The position numbers were made by a program, and so were the translations under genes. From Macrophomina tecta (Eukaryota > Ascomycota > Dothideomycetes > Botryosphaeriales > Botryosphaeriaceae): a stretch of 64,000 nucleotides of DNA. Location of the stretch: NCBI GenBank assembly GCA_024180945.1, contig JAKSGN010000033.1, positions 744,001 through 808,000 on the forward strand, read 5' to 3'. The notes under the pieces are model-generated. The model saw only the letters and a list, made by a program, of their open reading frames with translations. It was not told the DNA's origin and searched no databases. Below are positions 11,201-23,487 of this stretch, piece after piece. Positions within the stretch are counted from its first letter, which is position 1, and every line of letters starts with the position of its first letter.

Positions 11201-12861
11201 TTCGTGTTCCCCTTCCCCGCTGCACCTACATCAAGGGCGTGGCAGATCCTCTTGGTGTTCTCAAACCAGGCGAAATACACGTCCATTTTACCAGGCGCTT
11301 CGTCGATGAGGTATCTGGGGACTGTCTTAGTTATTTGAACAACCGTAATGTGCTGGTGGCGCGGAATCCAGCACTCAGAGCGTCAGATATCCAGAAAGTA
11401 CGATCAACTTTCAATCTTCGCCTTGGACATTTGAAAGACGTTGTGGTTTTTCCGACCAGAGGAACCTTCCCTCTTGCAGGTAAGCTGCAAGGTGGTGATT
11501 ACGACGGAGATACGTTCTGGATCTGCTGGGAACCAGAAATGGTCGAGCCGTTCAAGAACGCACCGCCACCTTTGGAGGATCCCGACCCCAAGAAGTGCCA
11601 GATCAAGGTGGACAAAAGGAAGCTGGCCGATATGTGTAAAGGCGATTCCATCAGCGAGTTCCTCCGCGAGAGCTTCAAGTTCCGATGCAAGCCCAGCTTG
11701 CTCGGCCAAGCAACCAAGTTCCACGAGCGGCTCTTCTACATGGAAGGCAGCCTCGCCACCGAACGCTCCAGAGCCCTCGCTGACCTCCATGACCTGCTCG
11801 TCGACTACTCAAAGAACGGCTACGAGTTTGACAAAGACGACTTCGACAGCTTCAAGCGCATGCACGGCTTGCCTCTCACCCTACGTCGACCCAAGTACGA
11901 GACGGCCCGCGAGAATGACTGCGAAGCGACGAAAACCAAGGCCCGCTCCTACCCCATATCCAACACTATATACAGCCGCAAGAGCATCCTCGACCGACTC
12001 TACTTCGAGACCATCGAGCCGCACACCCGCAAGACACTCACCGCCCTCGAGGACGTCCTGAAGCGCTCAACTTCCACACCCGACCCAGACCTCGAGGCCC
12101 CCTATCTTGCCGAGCTCGCCGAGGCCAACGATGACCCGGAGATCGCAGACGAGCTGAGCTCTCTCTGCGGCCGGCTGCAAGAGCTCATCCGCCTGTGGAA
12201 CGAGAAGATCAACACACGCTCGCGCCACGCGGTGATGGCGAGTGCGAGTTTGCTCGACGCCCTCGACGACCCGGACACCTACAACGCCGCCGTCGACGCC
12301 TGCTACCGGGCCTTTTGCGCGCTCATGCCCGTCAACGCGGCGGCCAGCCCGGTCATCAGGAGATGGCATCGCGAGGAGGTGAACCATGGGCCATGCACGT
12401 ATTGGGAGCTGCTGCGGGCGAGCGCGCTGTACCACGTTTGGATGGGCGCGGGCCTGAAGGGCGGAAAGGGAGGAGGGCCGGCGGGGAACGACAGCACGCC
12501 GAAGAAAAGGAAGAGCACGTTCGCGTTCAATATGGCCGGCATGGAGCTGTGTTGGATAAAGGCTGCGAGGACCGGGTGCCGGCCCATGGTTCATGATATT
12601 TGGACGAGCATGAAGCCCAGGTCGAATAAGAAGAAGAGGAAGAGGAAGGAGGAGAGGTGCGCTGAGGAAGCTGGCCGAAGCAGCGGTGTCGTCAGGCAGA
12701 TGCTGAGGCAGCAACAGGTCGGGTCCGGGGAGAGGAGGTTCGGAACAGGAAGGTTTTTGGATGATGATGATGATGATGGTGATGATAATGATGATGAAGG
12801 GGATGGGTTTGGGATGGAAGGGGAGGAGACAGCGTATGAGAGTGCGATGGTTGGTGGTTAA
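8225..12861 (+). CDS. RNA-dependent RNA polymerase, eukaryotic RNAi type (QDE-1-like)
   Basis: Model join(8225..8702, 8879..12861) encodes 1486 aa; the 176-nt intron has GTAGGT, a CTGACT branch and CCAG and restores frame. The second exon alone has 1329 aa. The catalytic signature LQGGDYDGDTFW puts the metal-binding DYDGD at about 1033-1037, and the block ahead of it (VFPTRGTFPLAG) is typical of this family. Such enzymes make dsRNA from aberrant RNA for Dicer in quelling or meiotic silencing. Residues about 160-400 are Ser/Thr/Glu-rich and look disordered. The C-terminus has a Lys/Arg stretch, then a (GAT)n-encoded Asp run. The first exon has a helix-rich segment (EIIETLTRKY, SAIKYLYYKSREL) plausible as the true N-terminus but not proven; the core call is firm. 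Confidence 0.93.
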
Positions 12862-14770
12862 TGGTTGGATCAATTTTTGCCCGCGAACGACTTTAGAAAG
12901 CTACATGATGAGCGAGGGAGTGGTGGCTGGTTGGTTGAGAAACCGCGAAAGCGGTTTGTACAGGCGTAAAGGGATTGACTCATTTTTCACTGGTAGGAAG
13001 GAAGATCTTGGGGCGAGAGGAGATCTTGGACTTGGTTGACGTTGTCTTCTTTTCTTTTGCTCTCTTTTCTTCGCACATGATGATGGCACGACATGCTTGG
13101 AGACAGTGATTATATCATGCATAGCGGTGGGAGTTTTATGTTCCGTTTTCCTCTTTCATTTCCTCTGGGGTTCCTTCAATCTCATGACGTCTCTTACTCT
13201 GTTTCTTCCTCTTTTTATTTTTTCTTTCTTTCTCCTTGGATGGCGAATCCCAGTACTGAGACAGTGTAAGCGCCATGCCACAAGGCTAGCGCCAATTATT
13301 ATCGGCTCGTGCAGGGCGTACGTGAGGACTGCAACAGGCATCTCGATGACATGTCCTCAAGCTGCCCACAAGCCACCTTTTATTAGCAGTAAGAACGGAA
13401 GCAAGTCGCCAGGCTAGCGGTCCTCCAATTGGTCGAGCTAAGCCCTACGGGATTGGTCATGCTGTTTCCGAGGACGAACGGCCTCGATCTTTTGCGGCTT
13501 CAGATTTCAGGGCGCAGGCGCACGTGATGGTACGCTTTTCTATTTTAAGGCGAAATTCGAATCCTATGGGGAACGGCGCAGGCTGGATCAGTGCAGTTGG
13601 GGGCCATACCGGTGAAGGACGACGCGGTGAAGGCAGTTTGGGGGCTGAAAAGCGACGCTCAGTGACCGAAGCCAATCAGAGAGAGCCCACGTGCCCGCCG
13701 AGGGGGAAAAGGGCATAGAGAGCAGGCAGAAAAAGTTCCTGACAAATTTTGCTGGGATTCTGACCCTTGCTGCCTTTCTGGGCAACACCCGTCAGTGTAT
13801 GGCCGGTGTATGAATATAGCCTATTGACACTCGCCTACCTATCTCACGCTATACTCTACTGCCTTCTATCGCCCTCTACCGTCTTCCGCCAGCCGTTACG
13901 GTCGCCTCAATTACCACCACCTTCGCCACTAACCAACGCCTCTGTTACCAACTAAGGGCGCGAAGCCGTGCGGAGAACAGGGCGGGTAACGAGATAGGGT
14001 ATCCACCTCACCCTTCTAAACATATGATCTTATACTTCGCATAAGTGACTAATTTGCACAATGATGGAGCCAAGAATCTGGGAAATCCAGTGCGGGAAAG
14101 GCGGAGATTTGAAATATTTCCCGATATAGTTAGATTATCGAAAGCATAGGCTAGAAATTCTTCTCCGTGGTGAGTATGCCCCGAATAGGTCCTAATCCTC
14201 AAAGTTTCTACAAAACCTATGAAGAAGCACCGGTGATGTAAACCGCGCAACTGTTATACATGTCAGCATGCTTTTCGAGTGCAGCTGAGAGCGTAAGAGA
14301 AGATCTTACGCGGATCGTATTCATAGACAGCAAAATGAGTTTCTTTCATGCCCGGCTGCTTACCTATTTTCTGGCGTCTATGCCTCGCAAATTTCTAGTC
14401 ATAGCCGTGAAAATCCGGCACTTCTCTCCGGCTACTGGGAAACTCCCTCCATAATTTCAAGCGCACAACCTTGCAGGGCGCGGAGGATCAGCCATGGGCG
14501 CCAGTTTCATGCGGCCCTAATTCGCCACACTTCCTTGATAACAGGCGCATGCTCTAAAACTGCAGCGCAAGAAACCCCAATTCTCGACAATAGCACAGCT
14601 AGTCCACCCTCAATCATGGGAGGAGGGCGAAAGCAACGATCCGGAGATATATCTTCAACCACAAGGGGCGGCAGCGACGCTCGGATGATGACTCCAACCC
14701 CACATGCGTACTGCTCGCCCTGCACGAAAGCCCAGAGGACTGGATTTCGGCATCCCTCGTAGCCAGCGCC
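12862..14770. other. intergenic, no gene recognised
   Basis: This 1.9 kb has only short unconvincing frames. T/C-rich tracts occur at about 13040-13220. No tRNA, hairpin or repeat stands out. Confidence 0.5.
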
Positions 14771-15327
14771 TCAGGCCGCAGCAGCCTGGTCCGCCTTTTT
14801 TACTTGGTCGATCACGACCTCGACCACTCTCGCCAAGCCCTCCATTTCTTCCTCTACATTTCCACCGGCGCCCGCGCTCGCGAAAGAGGTCGAGTTCCCC
14901 ACATAAGTCGGCCGCCCCGTCCGCCGCGCCAGTATCTTCGCCAATCTCGTCGCGAGGTCTAGCGTGGGCGTTTGCGGGTAGAGGGCAGTACTCAAGGGCG
15001 GTGCTGCGGGGTTGGCACGCTATACAACCACACGCTGTTAGCATTATCCGTCTACGCGCATGTCTTGATCCACTCTTCAGAGAGCCTTACGTTCGGCATA
15101 GCATACACGAAGCTCCCCGCGGGAGCCGTCGCACCGGCATCATGCTCAGGCGTGGTGGTGGTGACGAACAGCAGCAGAGCGGCGGGGTATACGGTGAGGT
15201 GCAGATTCACGCGGGCATTCGGGGCGCGCGGGAGCGGGAAGGACAGCTGCACGGGCTGGTGCTGCGTGCGCCCAGACTTGTCGCCGTCCGGGAGGGCAGC
15301 GGCGAGGCCCGCCGTCGCGGTTTCCAT
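14771..15327 (-). CDS. proteasome assembly chaperone 4-like protein
   Basis: CDS is join(15091..15327, 14771..15019) on the minus strand, 161 aa, with a 71-nt intron (GTAAGG donor, TATAG acceptor) in phase 0. The order of blocks resembles fungal Pac4/Poc4: a beta-rich segment (VQLSFPLP, VNLHLTVYPAALLLFVTT), then STALYPQ, LATRLAKILARRTGRPTYVG, and a C-terminal acidic/amphipathic helix (EEEMEGLARVVEVVIDQV). In the family, Poc4 pairs with Poc3/Pac3 to help assemble the 20S alpha ring. The length fits. The family is poorly conserved, so the call rests on overall order and the RTGRPTYVG-like motif rather than on catalytic residues. It is divergent from the methyltransferase gene. Confidence 0.72.
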
Positions 15328-15765
15328 GATGCGGGAGGGAGGGCGTGCTCGGCGGGAAGGGGAGCGGTGCGGATGGCGTGTGGATGGCGTGTCTCAGGCG
15401 TTTGGAGCTTGAGGTGCTTGGTGGAGGCGGAGATGGATGGTGTTGGGCGCGTGCGTTGCGCCATGATCGGCGCAGGGAATGTGGTGCCCGGGCCTTCTGC
15501 CATCAAAACTGCTGGCCCCAAGCCAAACTCCCCCACGCCACGCTCCACTGTGTCACATCCACATCCGGCAACTATCTCGTCCGGTGACACGGCTCATCAG
15601 CCCCTTCCTGCTCGCGCACAGCTCCTGGATCCAGGGTAGATCCTGATCTGCCATCATTTCCTGGTTGAGACCACCGTAGCTGCTCCACAACTTCTTTCCG
15701 GGCCTGTTGTACCAGCTGATGATTCAGTGAGACCTGCTGCTACAACCCCACCCACAACGCTGGCA
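15328..15765. promoter_or_regulatory. shared divergent promoter, Pac4-like and methyltransferase genes
   Basis: The 438 bp between the two start codons holds both promoters. No TATA box or known operator is evident. Antisense open frames here lack coding signature. Confidence 0.4.
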
Positions 15766-17279
15766 ATGGAGTCCGAGACCCGTCCTGGTGCCCTCGAGGG
15801 AGAGTGGCAAGGAGATATTGACCCGAACGAGGATCCCGAGGAGCAGAGAGTAATCCATGCCGCCCTGGACTCCTTTCAGTAAGTAGCACATGACTTCCTC
15901 GACTGTACGAGCTTTCACTTGCTTCCGTGGTAAGACTTCCTCTGTCGTCTATTTCCTTATCCAGTCGTCTATAGCGCCCTTCCCGGGGGCTGATATCCTA
16001 TTTGCTTATAGCAGTCACTGAGAGCCATTCCTCTCCGCAAAGGTCCTACCGCCATGTCGCCCACTACAACGTGACCCACGTCCGCCGGCAGAACTTCTAC
16101 GCCATGCCCTCCGCCCACTGGAACCTCCTCGCCGAGCCCCCCTTCTCCGTCCTCGACACCTTCAACGCCATCGACGATGCCATCGACACCAATGCTGACC
16201 TCGCCGAAGCCATCTTCCGCGCCGCCGCCCCTAACTTCGGCGTCGACCCTTCCGTAACAGGCTCCCACCGCACCGACTCCGCCTCGCCCAAGCCGACCTG
16301 GCGCGGCACTGCCACCTCCTCCGACATGGAGAAAGCGCGCAGCACGCTGCGGCAGATGTACCGCGACTGGAGCGCGGCCGGCGCGCCCGAACGAGCCGCC
16401 TGCTACGGCCCGGTCCTCCGCGCCCTCACCGCCGAACACGCCTCGCTCCCGGCCTCGGAGCGCGACGCCATCCGCGTGCTCGTCCCCGGCGCGGGCCTGG
16501 GCCGGCTCGTGCTCGAGCTCTGCGCGCTCGGCTTCGCCGTCGAAGGGAACGAGATCTCCTACCACCAGCTCATGGCGTCCTCCTTCATCCTCAACCACAC
16601 GACCGCCGCCGAGCAGTTCGCCCTCCACCCCTGGTGCCACGCCTTCTCCAACCACGCCTCGCGCGCGCACCAGCTCGCGCACGTCCGCGTGCCCGACGTG
16701 CATCCGGCGGCGTACCTGCAGCGCGCGAGCGAGGGCATGCGCACCCACGCCTTCGAGCGCATGGCCATGGCGGCGGCCGATTTCTGCGTCGCGTACCGCG
16801 CCGAGGACAACCGGGACGCGTTCGATGCGGTGGCGACGGTGTTTTTCCTCGACACGGCGCCGAATCTAATCAACTACATCGAGGCGATTGCGAATTGCCT
16901 GAAGAGCGGCGGCGTGTGGGTGAATCTGGGGCCTCTGCTGTGGCATTTCGAGAACGACCCGCCGGGCGCGCGGAACAAGCGGGATGGAGGCGAGGATGGA
17001 GGGGAAGAGCAGCAGCAGCAGCAGCAGCAGCATCAGGGCGGGCAGGGGCATGGGCACGAGCATGGGCAAGGTGCGGAAAGGGACCTCGGCATCGCCGAGA
17101 GCGGCTCTGTCGAGCTGACTGATGATGAGGTCGTGGCGCTCGTCGAGAGGCTCGGCTTCCGCGTCGAGAGGCACGAGAGGCCTGGCGAGAATGGTATCGA
17201 GACGGGGTATATTTCTGACCCGCGGAGCATGCTGCGGAGCGTGTATAGGCCCTCTTTCTGGGTTGCGAGGAAGCTCTAG
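15766..17279 (+). CDS. carnosine N-methyltransferase-like (N2227 family)
   Basis: CDS is join(15766..15878, 16043..17279), 449 aa, with a 164-nt intron (GTAAGT donor). Exon 1 encodes DPEEQRVIHAALDSFQ and exon 2 starts SYRHVAHYNVTHVRRQNFYAMP, the family's N-terminal helix split by the intron. The SAM-binding motif is VLVPGAGLGRLVLELCALGF (residues about 190-210), followed by EGNEISYHQLMASSFILNHT. Further family motifs are FFLDTAPNLINYIEAI and GGVWVNLGPLLWHFE. The animal enzyme methylates carnosine to anserine; the fungal substrate is not established. An inserted Gln/His/Gly-rich tract (CAG repeat at about 17010-17030) breaks the C-terminal part just after the GPLLWHF motif. The acceptor at 16042 was chosen because it alone joins the conserved halves in frame. 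Confidence 0.9.
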
Positions 17280-19362
17280 ATGTGGGGTTGTGCCGGCCAG
17301 CCGAAGCATGGGAATCAGGGGGGACACTGCATTAGAGGGCGAAAAGGAAGGCAGAAAGGTAGTGCGGGAGACGGGGTGACAGCTGCGTGGGAGTTGATTG
17401 GGGGACGTTGCCTGGCTCACGGCGGAGAAGGAGAGGAGCAGGAAGGCGGCTAAAAGGGCGTATGCGCTAGATCGATGCTCTCTATACATCGTCCGCTGTC
17501 CCTTCAAGCGCCTGGCATCCGAATGCAAGGCTTTGCTTACGAAGAAGAAATCACGCATCCTGCCAGCCCTAACAGGCGGGCTGAAGAGAGGAATAGGTGC
17601 ATCTACGCGAGTGCAAGACCGGCAGGTACGAGGAGAAAAAGAAGAACACAGACCACCATCGAGCATCATCACATGCAATGCAAATTTGTCATCTTGTCTT
17701 CCTGCCCTTTTGGGGGGGGGGGGGGGGGGGCAATAGACAAGCCCACCATCATGAACCCTCAACCCTCCATGCCCGCCCCTGCGCCAGCGCCATAAATCCT
17801 CAAAGCCACAGAAAAGCCGAAGAAGCGATGGTCAAAACGAGCGCCAAGAAGCAGGAAAGATCGCTGTGCCGATCTGAATCAGAACCAGGCTGTGTGCAAT
17901 CATCACTTCCCCTACGAAGACAAACGCACACTCAGGGTGGTCGCGCATGCACCGGGGGGAGGGGGGGCCGCCGGGGCATTAGGAGAAGGACCAAGAATCG
18001 CCGCGGCATAAACCTGCGCTTGGCGGTGCAGCAAATCAAACGCACTTGGCGAGTCCACAGTGCGAGTTATTGTTATGATAATAGCCAAGAACGCGCATGT
18101 GGGATACCCTTAAAACAATACTGCGATGGAGTCGGCCCCGTCCGTTCGGTTGCCAGCTCTCATTAAACCCCCCGTCGAAGACCGCAAGGCCATTGCGCGA
18201 GGGACAGAAGGAAAACGTATCATGGAAAGAGGGGGTTTTCAGGTGCGGGTGGTGGCTCTCGTCCTGATCAAGAGAAAGAGAGCAAGAGATTAAAGCTCGC
18301 TTACAGAGTCGCGACGAAGAGAAGAGTGTGGTCAAGCAATCTCCGACGCAAGTGCATGCTCGGTATGGAGGCGATGCCAGAGCGTGGAGAGTGGAAGGGC
18401 AAATGGCCGCGTAAGCGCGCCCATTTTTTGCGCTCATCATCAGCAAAAGCTAAAATTTTGGGCGAGAGAAGAGGAAATGTGGTGTGGAGGCGGATTTTTG
18501 CCTCTTGCCCATCAACATCCGCGACACCGTCCGTTTGTCGATGATTGGGAGACGGACCCGAAGTTTTGGTAAAGGAGAGAGCGCGACTATTGGTCATGGA
18601 GCACTGGCAATACTTCGTGCGTGTCAAGAAAACAAAGACTTGCATTCTGCCGATTTTAAATCAACAAACGGTAGTTCCGACAAGATTGCCGCATTTATTG
18701 GGTTCTTGAGGCTGCGGGGAGAATATGCACTTCACATGGAGGAATTCGTGTGTCTTCTTCGGCGCGGATAGAATGCTATTGATCATGAGTAGTCTTGCGC
18801 CACTTCATGTGATTTGTGCCTGTGTACTTATCTGAATGCTATTGGGAATGCCCAGTGCACCATGCTAAACCCTATGCCCCTGGATGGAGCCCATATGTAC
18901 CGTGAAGAACCAACCAGAATGCAATTGAGAAGCAAGGAATTCCAGCCATTCCCCTTTGGCGCACTGGAAAAGAACAGCCGCGCTACTGGCTACCAAATTT
19001 TCTATCCCACCATAATGCACCTCCATGTACCCTTGGATGATTTGTGTTCAGCCGAGAAGAGAAAAAGCAAAATGCAAGAAAAGGAAATCGTTATCCATCA
19101 GAAAAAGGGAGGCCCGCGGTGAAATTTTCCACCCTCCCGTTGGGGTATCTAAAATCGAGAGGGGCCTTGAAGAAGAGAATTGCAAATAATGACTAGAGCC
19201 AGCTCCAAAGAGTGATGCTCCCCGCAAGCCTGCGGGGGGCAGAAGAATGCTGCATAAATCTGTACAAGGGTGGTAGGATACTAGGCCGGTTGCCAGGAAG
19301 TGACAGTATCGGATGTCATCCCTCCACCACGTGAAGCCGAGAAAAGCTTACAATGAATCCGT
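17280..19362. other. intergenic, includes a G19 tract
   Basis: No coding gene is supported in this 2.1 kb. It contains a homopolymer of 19 G at 17712-17730 and a second G-rich run near 17960. The rest is unremarkable. Part must serve as 3' UTR for the methyltransferase gene and for the convergent GH55 gene. Confidence 0.5.
17712..17730 (+). repeat. poly-G tract (19 G)
   Basis: An uninterrupted run of 19 G follows CCCTTTT. Such tracts can fold as G-quadruplex and are prone to length change and assembly error. Confidence 0.8.
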
Positions 19363-21788
19363 CTACGACTCGGCAAAGTGGCCGATGGTAGCGCAGAAGT
19401 TGCTGCGGTTGTCGGCATCCTTGACGACGCCATTGCCCTGAACAGTGACCATGGACACAGCCGCCTTCGTGGAAAGACCGAACAGCTGAACGTTGGAGTT
19501 GGTGCCCTCATACGAAACCATATTGTTCTGGCAGTTGTTGGCACTGACGCACTCCTGCCCGTAGTTCTCGAAGAACGAGTACAGACCGCCGCCGTAGATG
19601 ACCACGTCCTCGCTATCGATGATGCGCAGACCCCAGGCCTTCTTGCCACCGTCGGCAGAAGCACTGCTGAAGTCGGGGTCGGACCAGGAAGTCTGCACGG
19701 TAAACGGCTTCGTAGCATCGGGGTTGGACTGGTAGTAGGGAGTCTCGGTCTGGATGTGGCCCATGAAGACGTTCTTAGCACCCTTGAGCTGGTAGTTGTA
19801 CAACACATTGTGCTCAGAAGCAGTACCCCAGAGCCAGACGGGGTTCTTCGACTCGATCAGTACACCACGGCCGTTGTAGATATCGATCTGGTTGTGGTCG
19901 GAAAGGTCGAGTTCGTGGTCAGCAACCCAGAACCAGCAGTTTTCCACGTAGACACTGGCGGTCTCGGTGGCGTGGAAGAGCAGGAAAGCAGCTTCGCACT
20001 CAGGGTTGGCGTCATGGGTTGAGTTGGGGTTCTTGGCGCAGGTATCAGACTGGAGCTTAGTGCCAGCATAGCCAGCCACGCGGAAGTGGACGTCCCAGAG
20101 CGCACCAGCACCAGGCTCGGCGTTGAGGTTCCACTGCATGAGAATGGCTCCAGGGGTGGGACCCTGAGTTCCAATGACGAGGTCGCTCATCTCCACGCTT
20201 CCAGTGTCGTTGGCGTTACCGACCTTGAAAACAGGGACAGGGTTGTTCTGGTCGCTGAACTTGGTACCGCTAGCGAGGAGTTCGGGCCAGATCTCACCCG
20301 TGATCTTGATGTTCTTGTTGCCGGGAATCGTGATAGTATCCGTGATCAGGTACGCGCCCTGGTCGAAGTAGAGGATCTGCTCGTCCTTGAGATCATTGAT
20401 TGCTTTCTGGATAATGGCTGTATCATCGTTCTTGCCATCACCCTTAGCACCCGCTTTCTTGATGCTCACGAAAGCATCTGCGGCGTAGGTCTCGTACTGC
20501 GGCTTCGACCGAGTGAAGATCTTCTTGTCAGTGCCGAGGAGAGGAGTGGGCTTGGTGAAATCGACCTCCTTCTGAATGCGCGAGCCAGCACTGCCAATGT
20601 ACTCCTTGCCCTGGACCCACGAGGCGACCGTGCTTCCACCCGCCAGCTTTTCAGTACCGGCAGATAGAACAGCAGTCTGGCTGCCACTAAAGTCAACGTT
20701 CTCGAGAACGAGGGTGCCACCGGTAGCAGGAACGCTGTTATCACTGAAAGAAGTGTTGACTCCAAGCGGGGTGTTGGTGAAGGTGCTGTCGAGAACAATG
20801 ACGGAGCCAACAGTCTGATTGGCCGGAGCGTTCGCCATATCGATGCCGACCTTGCAGTTGTTGATGCTGAGGCCGTGGAAGGTCCAAAGCCAGTTCCAGT
20901 TCATGAAGATAGCAGTGTTGCAGTCGTTGAAGGTCATGTTGCGGGTAGTGAACTGCTGGCTACCGAGGAAAGCGCCGTAGTTACCGCCGTTGAAGGTAAG
21001 GTCGGTCATGAAACCACCGGAGCCATTGTCCATGAAGATACCTTGCTGCTTGTTGTCGGCACCACCCTTGACCATCTCAAAACGGATGTTCTGCAGACTC
21101 GTGGCCTGCGCAACCTGCCAGTGGATACCAGCGCCAGAGGAGGGAGGCATAGCAGTGAGATCAATGACGAGGTTGCGAATCTGGCGGAAGAAGTTGTTCT
21201 GGTTGGTGTACCAGTTGGAGCCGTCATTCTCGTAAGGGTCAGCGTCGATGACGGCCATACCGGTGAAACCGGCGGCAGCCTTGATGACGGGGAGGTCCAG
21301 CTTGTCACCGATGATCTGGGTGTAGTAGTACTGAACGATGGGCTTGCTGACGACGTAGGTTCTGGCCAAATGTTAGGAATTGATTGTGTCGTGACAAATC
21401 ATGGGACTTACCCGGGAGGGAAGTAGACGATGGCGGGGGTCACGGTGGAAGAGTCACAGCCCTTGCCGCAACGGTTGCCAGCGCTGATGGCGCTGTTGAT
21501 GGCGGCAGTGTCGTCGGTGGAGCCGTCACCAGTAGCGCCATAGTCCTTGACATTGCGGAAGACCTTGAAATCGGCGCCGCCAAAGGCGGGGGCGCCGTTG
21601 CGCTCGATATTGGCGACCCAGTAGGAGGAGGCTGCAGCGGCGGCGTCGGCCTGGACAGTGACGCCAGCGGGAGAAGCGCCGACCTGGACGTCAACGAGCT
21701 GGGGAGTGGGGACAGCGTTGACGGGGCCAGCGCTGAAGGCGATGAAGCGCAGCGCGAGGGCTAGCGCGGCGGTGCTGAAAGCGAACAT
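19363..21788 (-). CDS. secreted GH55 exo-/endo-beta-1,3-glucanase
   Basis: CDS is join(21412..21788, 19363..21361) on the minus strand, 791 aa, with one 50-nt intron (GTAAGT donor, CCAG acceptor). A signal peptide (FAFSTAALALALRFIAFSAG after Met) opens the protein. GH55 enzymes fold as two pectate-lyase-like beta-helices, and both starts are visible: NVKDYGATGDGSTDDTAAI at about 79 and SIKKAGAKGDGKNDDTAII at about 425. Family blocks IYFPPG-like, GIHWQVAQATSLQNI, LVIGTQGPTPGAILMQWN, ENCWFWVADHELD and the C-terminal GGGLYSFFENY are intact. The enzymes release glucose from laminarin-type glucans of fungal walls. Length matches the family. No disruption is seen; several NxT sites suggest N-glycosylation. 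Confidence 0.94.
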
Positions 21789-23487
21789 GATGATGAAGGG
21801 CCTGCTTCGGAAATGGGAGAGGAAGGAGAGTGTTTTTCGCTGGTTGATAAAGCCTTGTCAGTGCACAGCACCGAAGGACGAGGCGAGTCTTGTGTTGGCA
21901 CGAGGCTGGCTGCAGAATGCGCAAGACTGGGGTGAATGGAATGTACGCGTCGAGGGAAGGTTGGGGCAGCTTTTTGTGCTGTCAATGAAAGAGTGACGGA
22001 GGACAAGAGGAAAAACAAGTGTAGCTGTCAGCAGCCACAAAAGGAAACGCTGTGGCTCGCACAACTCTATGAAGGGCAGGTGGTGGAAGGCGAGGGGGAG
22101 GGCGGTGGCCGCGTATATTTTATAGCGCGGCCGGGTGGCCAGCGAGAAACATGAAACATAGATTTTCCACTCACTGCTAACTTGGGCGGCTCCCTGCCAA
22201 AGACGACTCCTGGGCGCGGTTTCAAGTGGGCCGCTGCCGTCTCCGTACCCGCTGGCGCATCCGGTTTTATAGGCCTACAACTCGCACTGCCCGCCTCCCA
22301 AGCCCGCAGGCAAACAGCTTGCTCCCGCGCAAGCAGCGCCTCGGCCGCCTCGAGGGACAGGCGGCCGCGCCGGTCACGGCGAAGCTCCTCGTGGCCATCG
22401 TCACGCCCGCGGGCAGCTTCCTGCTTGGGCAAAGGCATGCGGCGGGGCAGCGAGGCAGCGGCAAGGGGAGGAATGCTCGCACGGGGGCCTTCTGCGGCGC
22501 GGCGCGCTGAGCCTGGCGGTGGCCGGGGGGCTCTCTGGGGGCCTGCTGCTCGTCAAGTCAAGCAGCTTGCGGCGATTGGCAATGAAACATTCCACGAGTG
22601 GGCCGGCGGCCAGTTGTTGGATGTCGATGTGCAGAAGTCGAAGCGGCTCAGGGATAGGCGGCCGGGCCAGTCAAGCCACGCGCTTGCCCTGATCGGCCTG
22701 CAGTTGAAACCTCGGCCCCGGCTGCGTCTCAAGAACCCTCGCCGCGCGCGCGCCCATAGGCTGCCGCCCCCATTCACCCGCTTTAGACCGCCGCCTGCCC
22801 GCGGAGCGCAATCAAGCACCGAGCAATCAGCGCCCGCGCAGCCCGCCCTGGCCGGTCGCGCACCCGGCCGCCCCCCGCCGCGCGAAGAAACGGGCCGTGA
22901 AGTTTGCGAGGCTTGGCCAAGCTTTGTTGGCTGCTATTGTCCTGCTATTGCTGTTGCTATCGCGCCGCGGCCTATAGCCGCCTCTGTAGCCGCTTATGCA
23001 CTCCCAATGCTCACTGTACCTGTAACACTTTTAATGAAGGGACCTGCATCGCGGCTCGCGCCTGCCGCTTTGGGGTGGCGACAGCTCAGTTGGGCGGTCG
23101 CACGAGCGCGACTGCCAGGCCGCGCCGGCACTTTTTGGTGGAGCATGACCGGTCACAGCGGAAGGCTGTCGAAGGCCGGCGTCAAAGGTCGAGAGAAGCG
23201 TCGCTAGCGCTGGCCTGCCTGGGGCAGCCATGTGCGACACCCATCGTCGTCGTGACCGTGACCCCTCCATCGCGCTGCCCCGCCCCCTGCCGTCACACAT
23301 GCTTCCAGAAGCCGGCGATCTGCACCGCTGACGATGGTCGCCTGCCGACAGCAACGTCGTGTGCTCATCGTGCGCCCGCCTGTGGTTCGCTGGCAAAATG
23401 CACCTCTATAGTGCTTATTTCCTGGTTGCCCTTTTCGACTATTCTCTTTCATCGCCGCCTCCACTACTCGCCCGCCTCCCTCAGACA
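21789..23487. other. intergenic, GH55 upstream and aminotransferase downstream
   Basis: This 1.7 kb is GC-rich, and its long open frames (for example 22182-23207 on the plus strand) have no family features and Arg/Ala/Pro-rich compositions typical of GC-driven chance frames. The first 100 bp are the GH55 5' leader and promoter. Confidence 0.45.

Noticed and set aside
14704..15639. 311-codon plus-strand frame across the Pac4-like gene
   Set aside because: It overlaps both exons and the intron of the opposite-strand gene, whose motifs are recognisable, whereas this frame has none.
22182..23207. 341-codon plus-strand frame upstream of the GH55 gene
   Set aside because: Composition is Arg/Pro/Ala/Ser-rich without any conserved block, in a GC-rich non-coding stretch.
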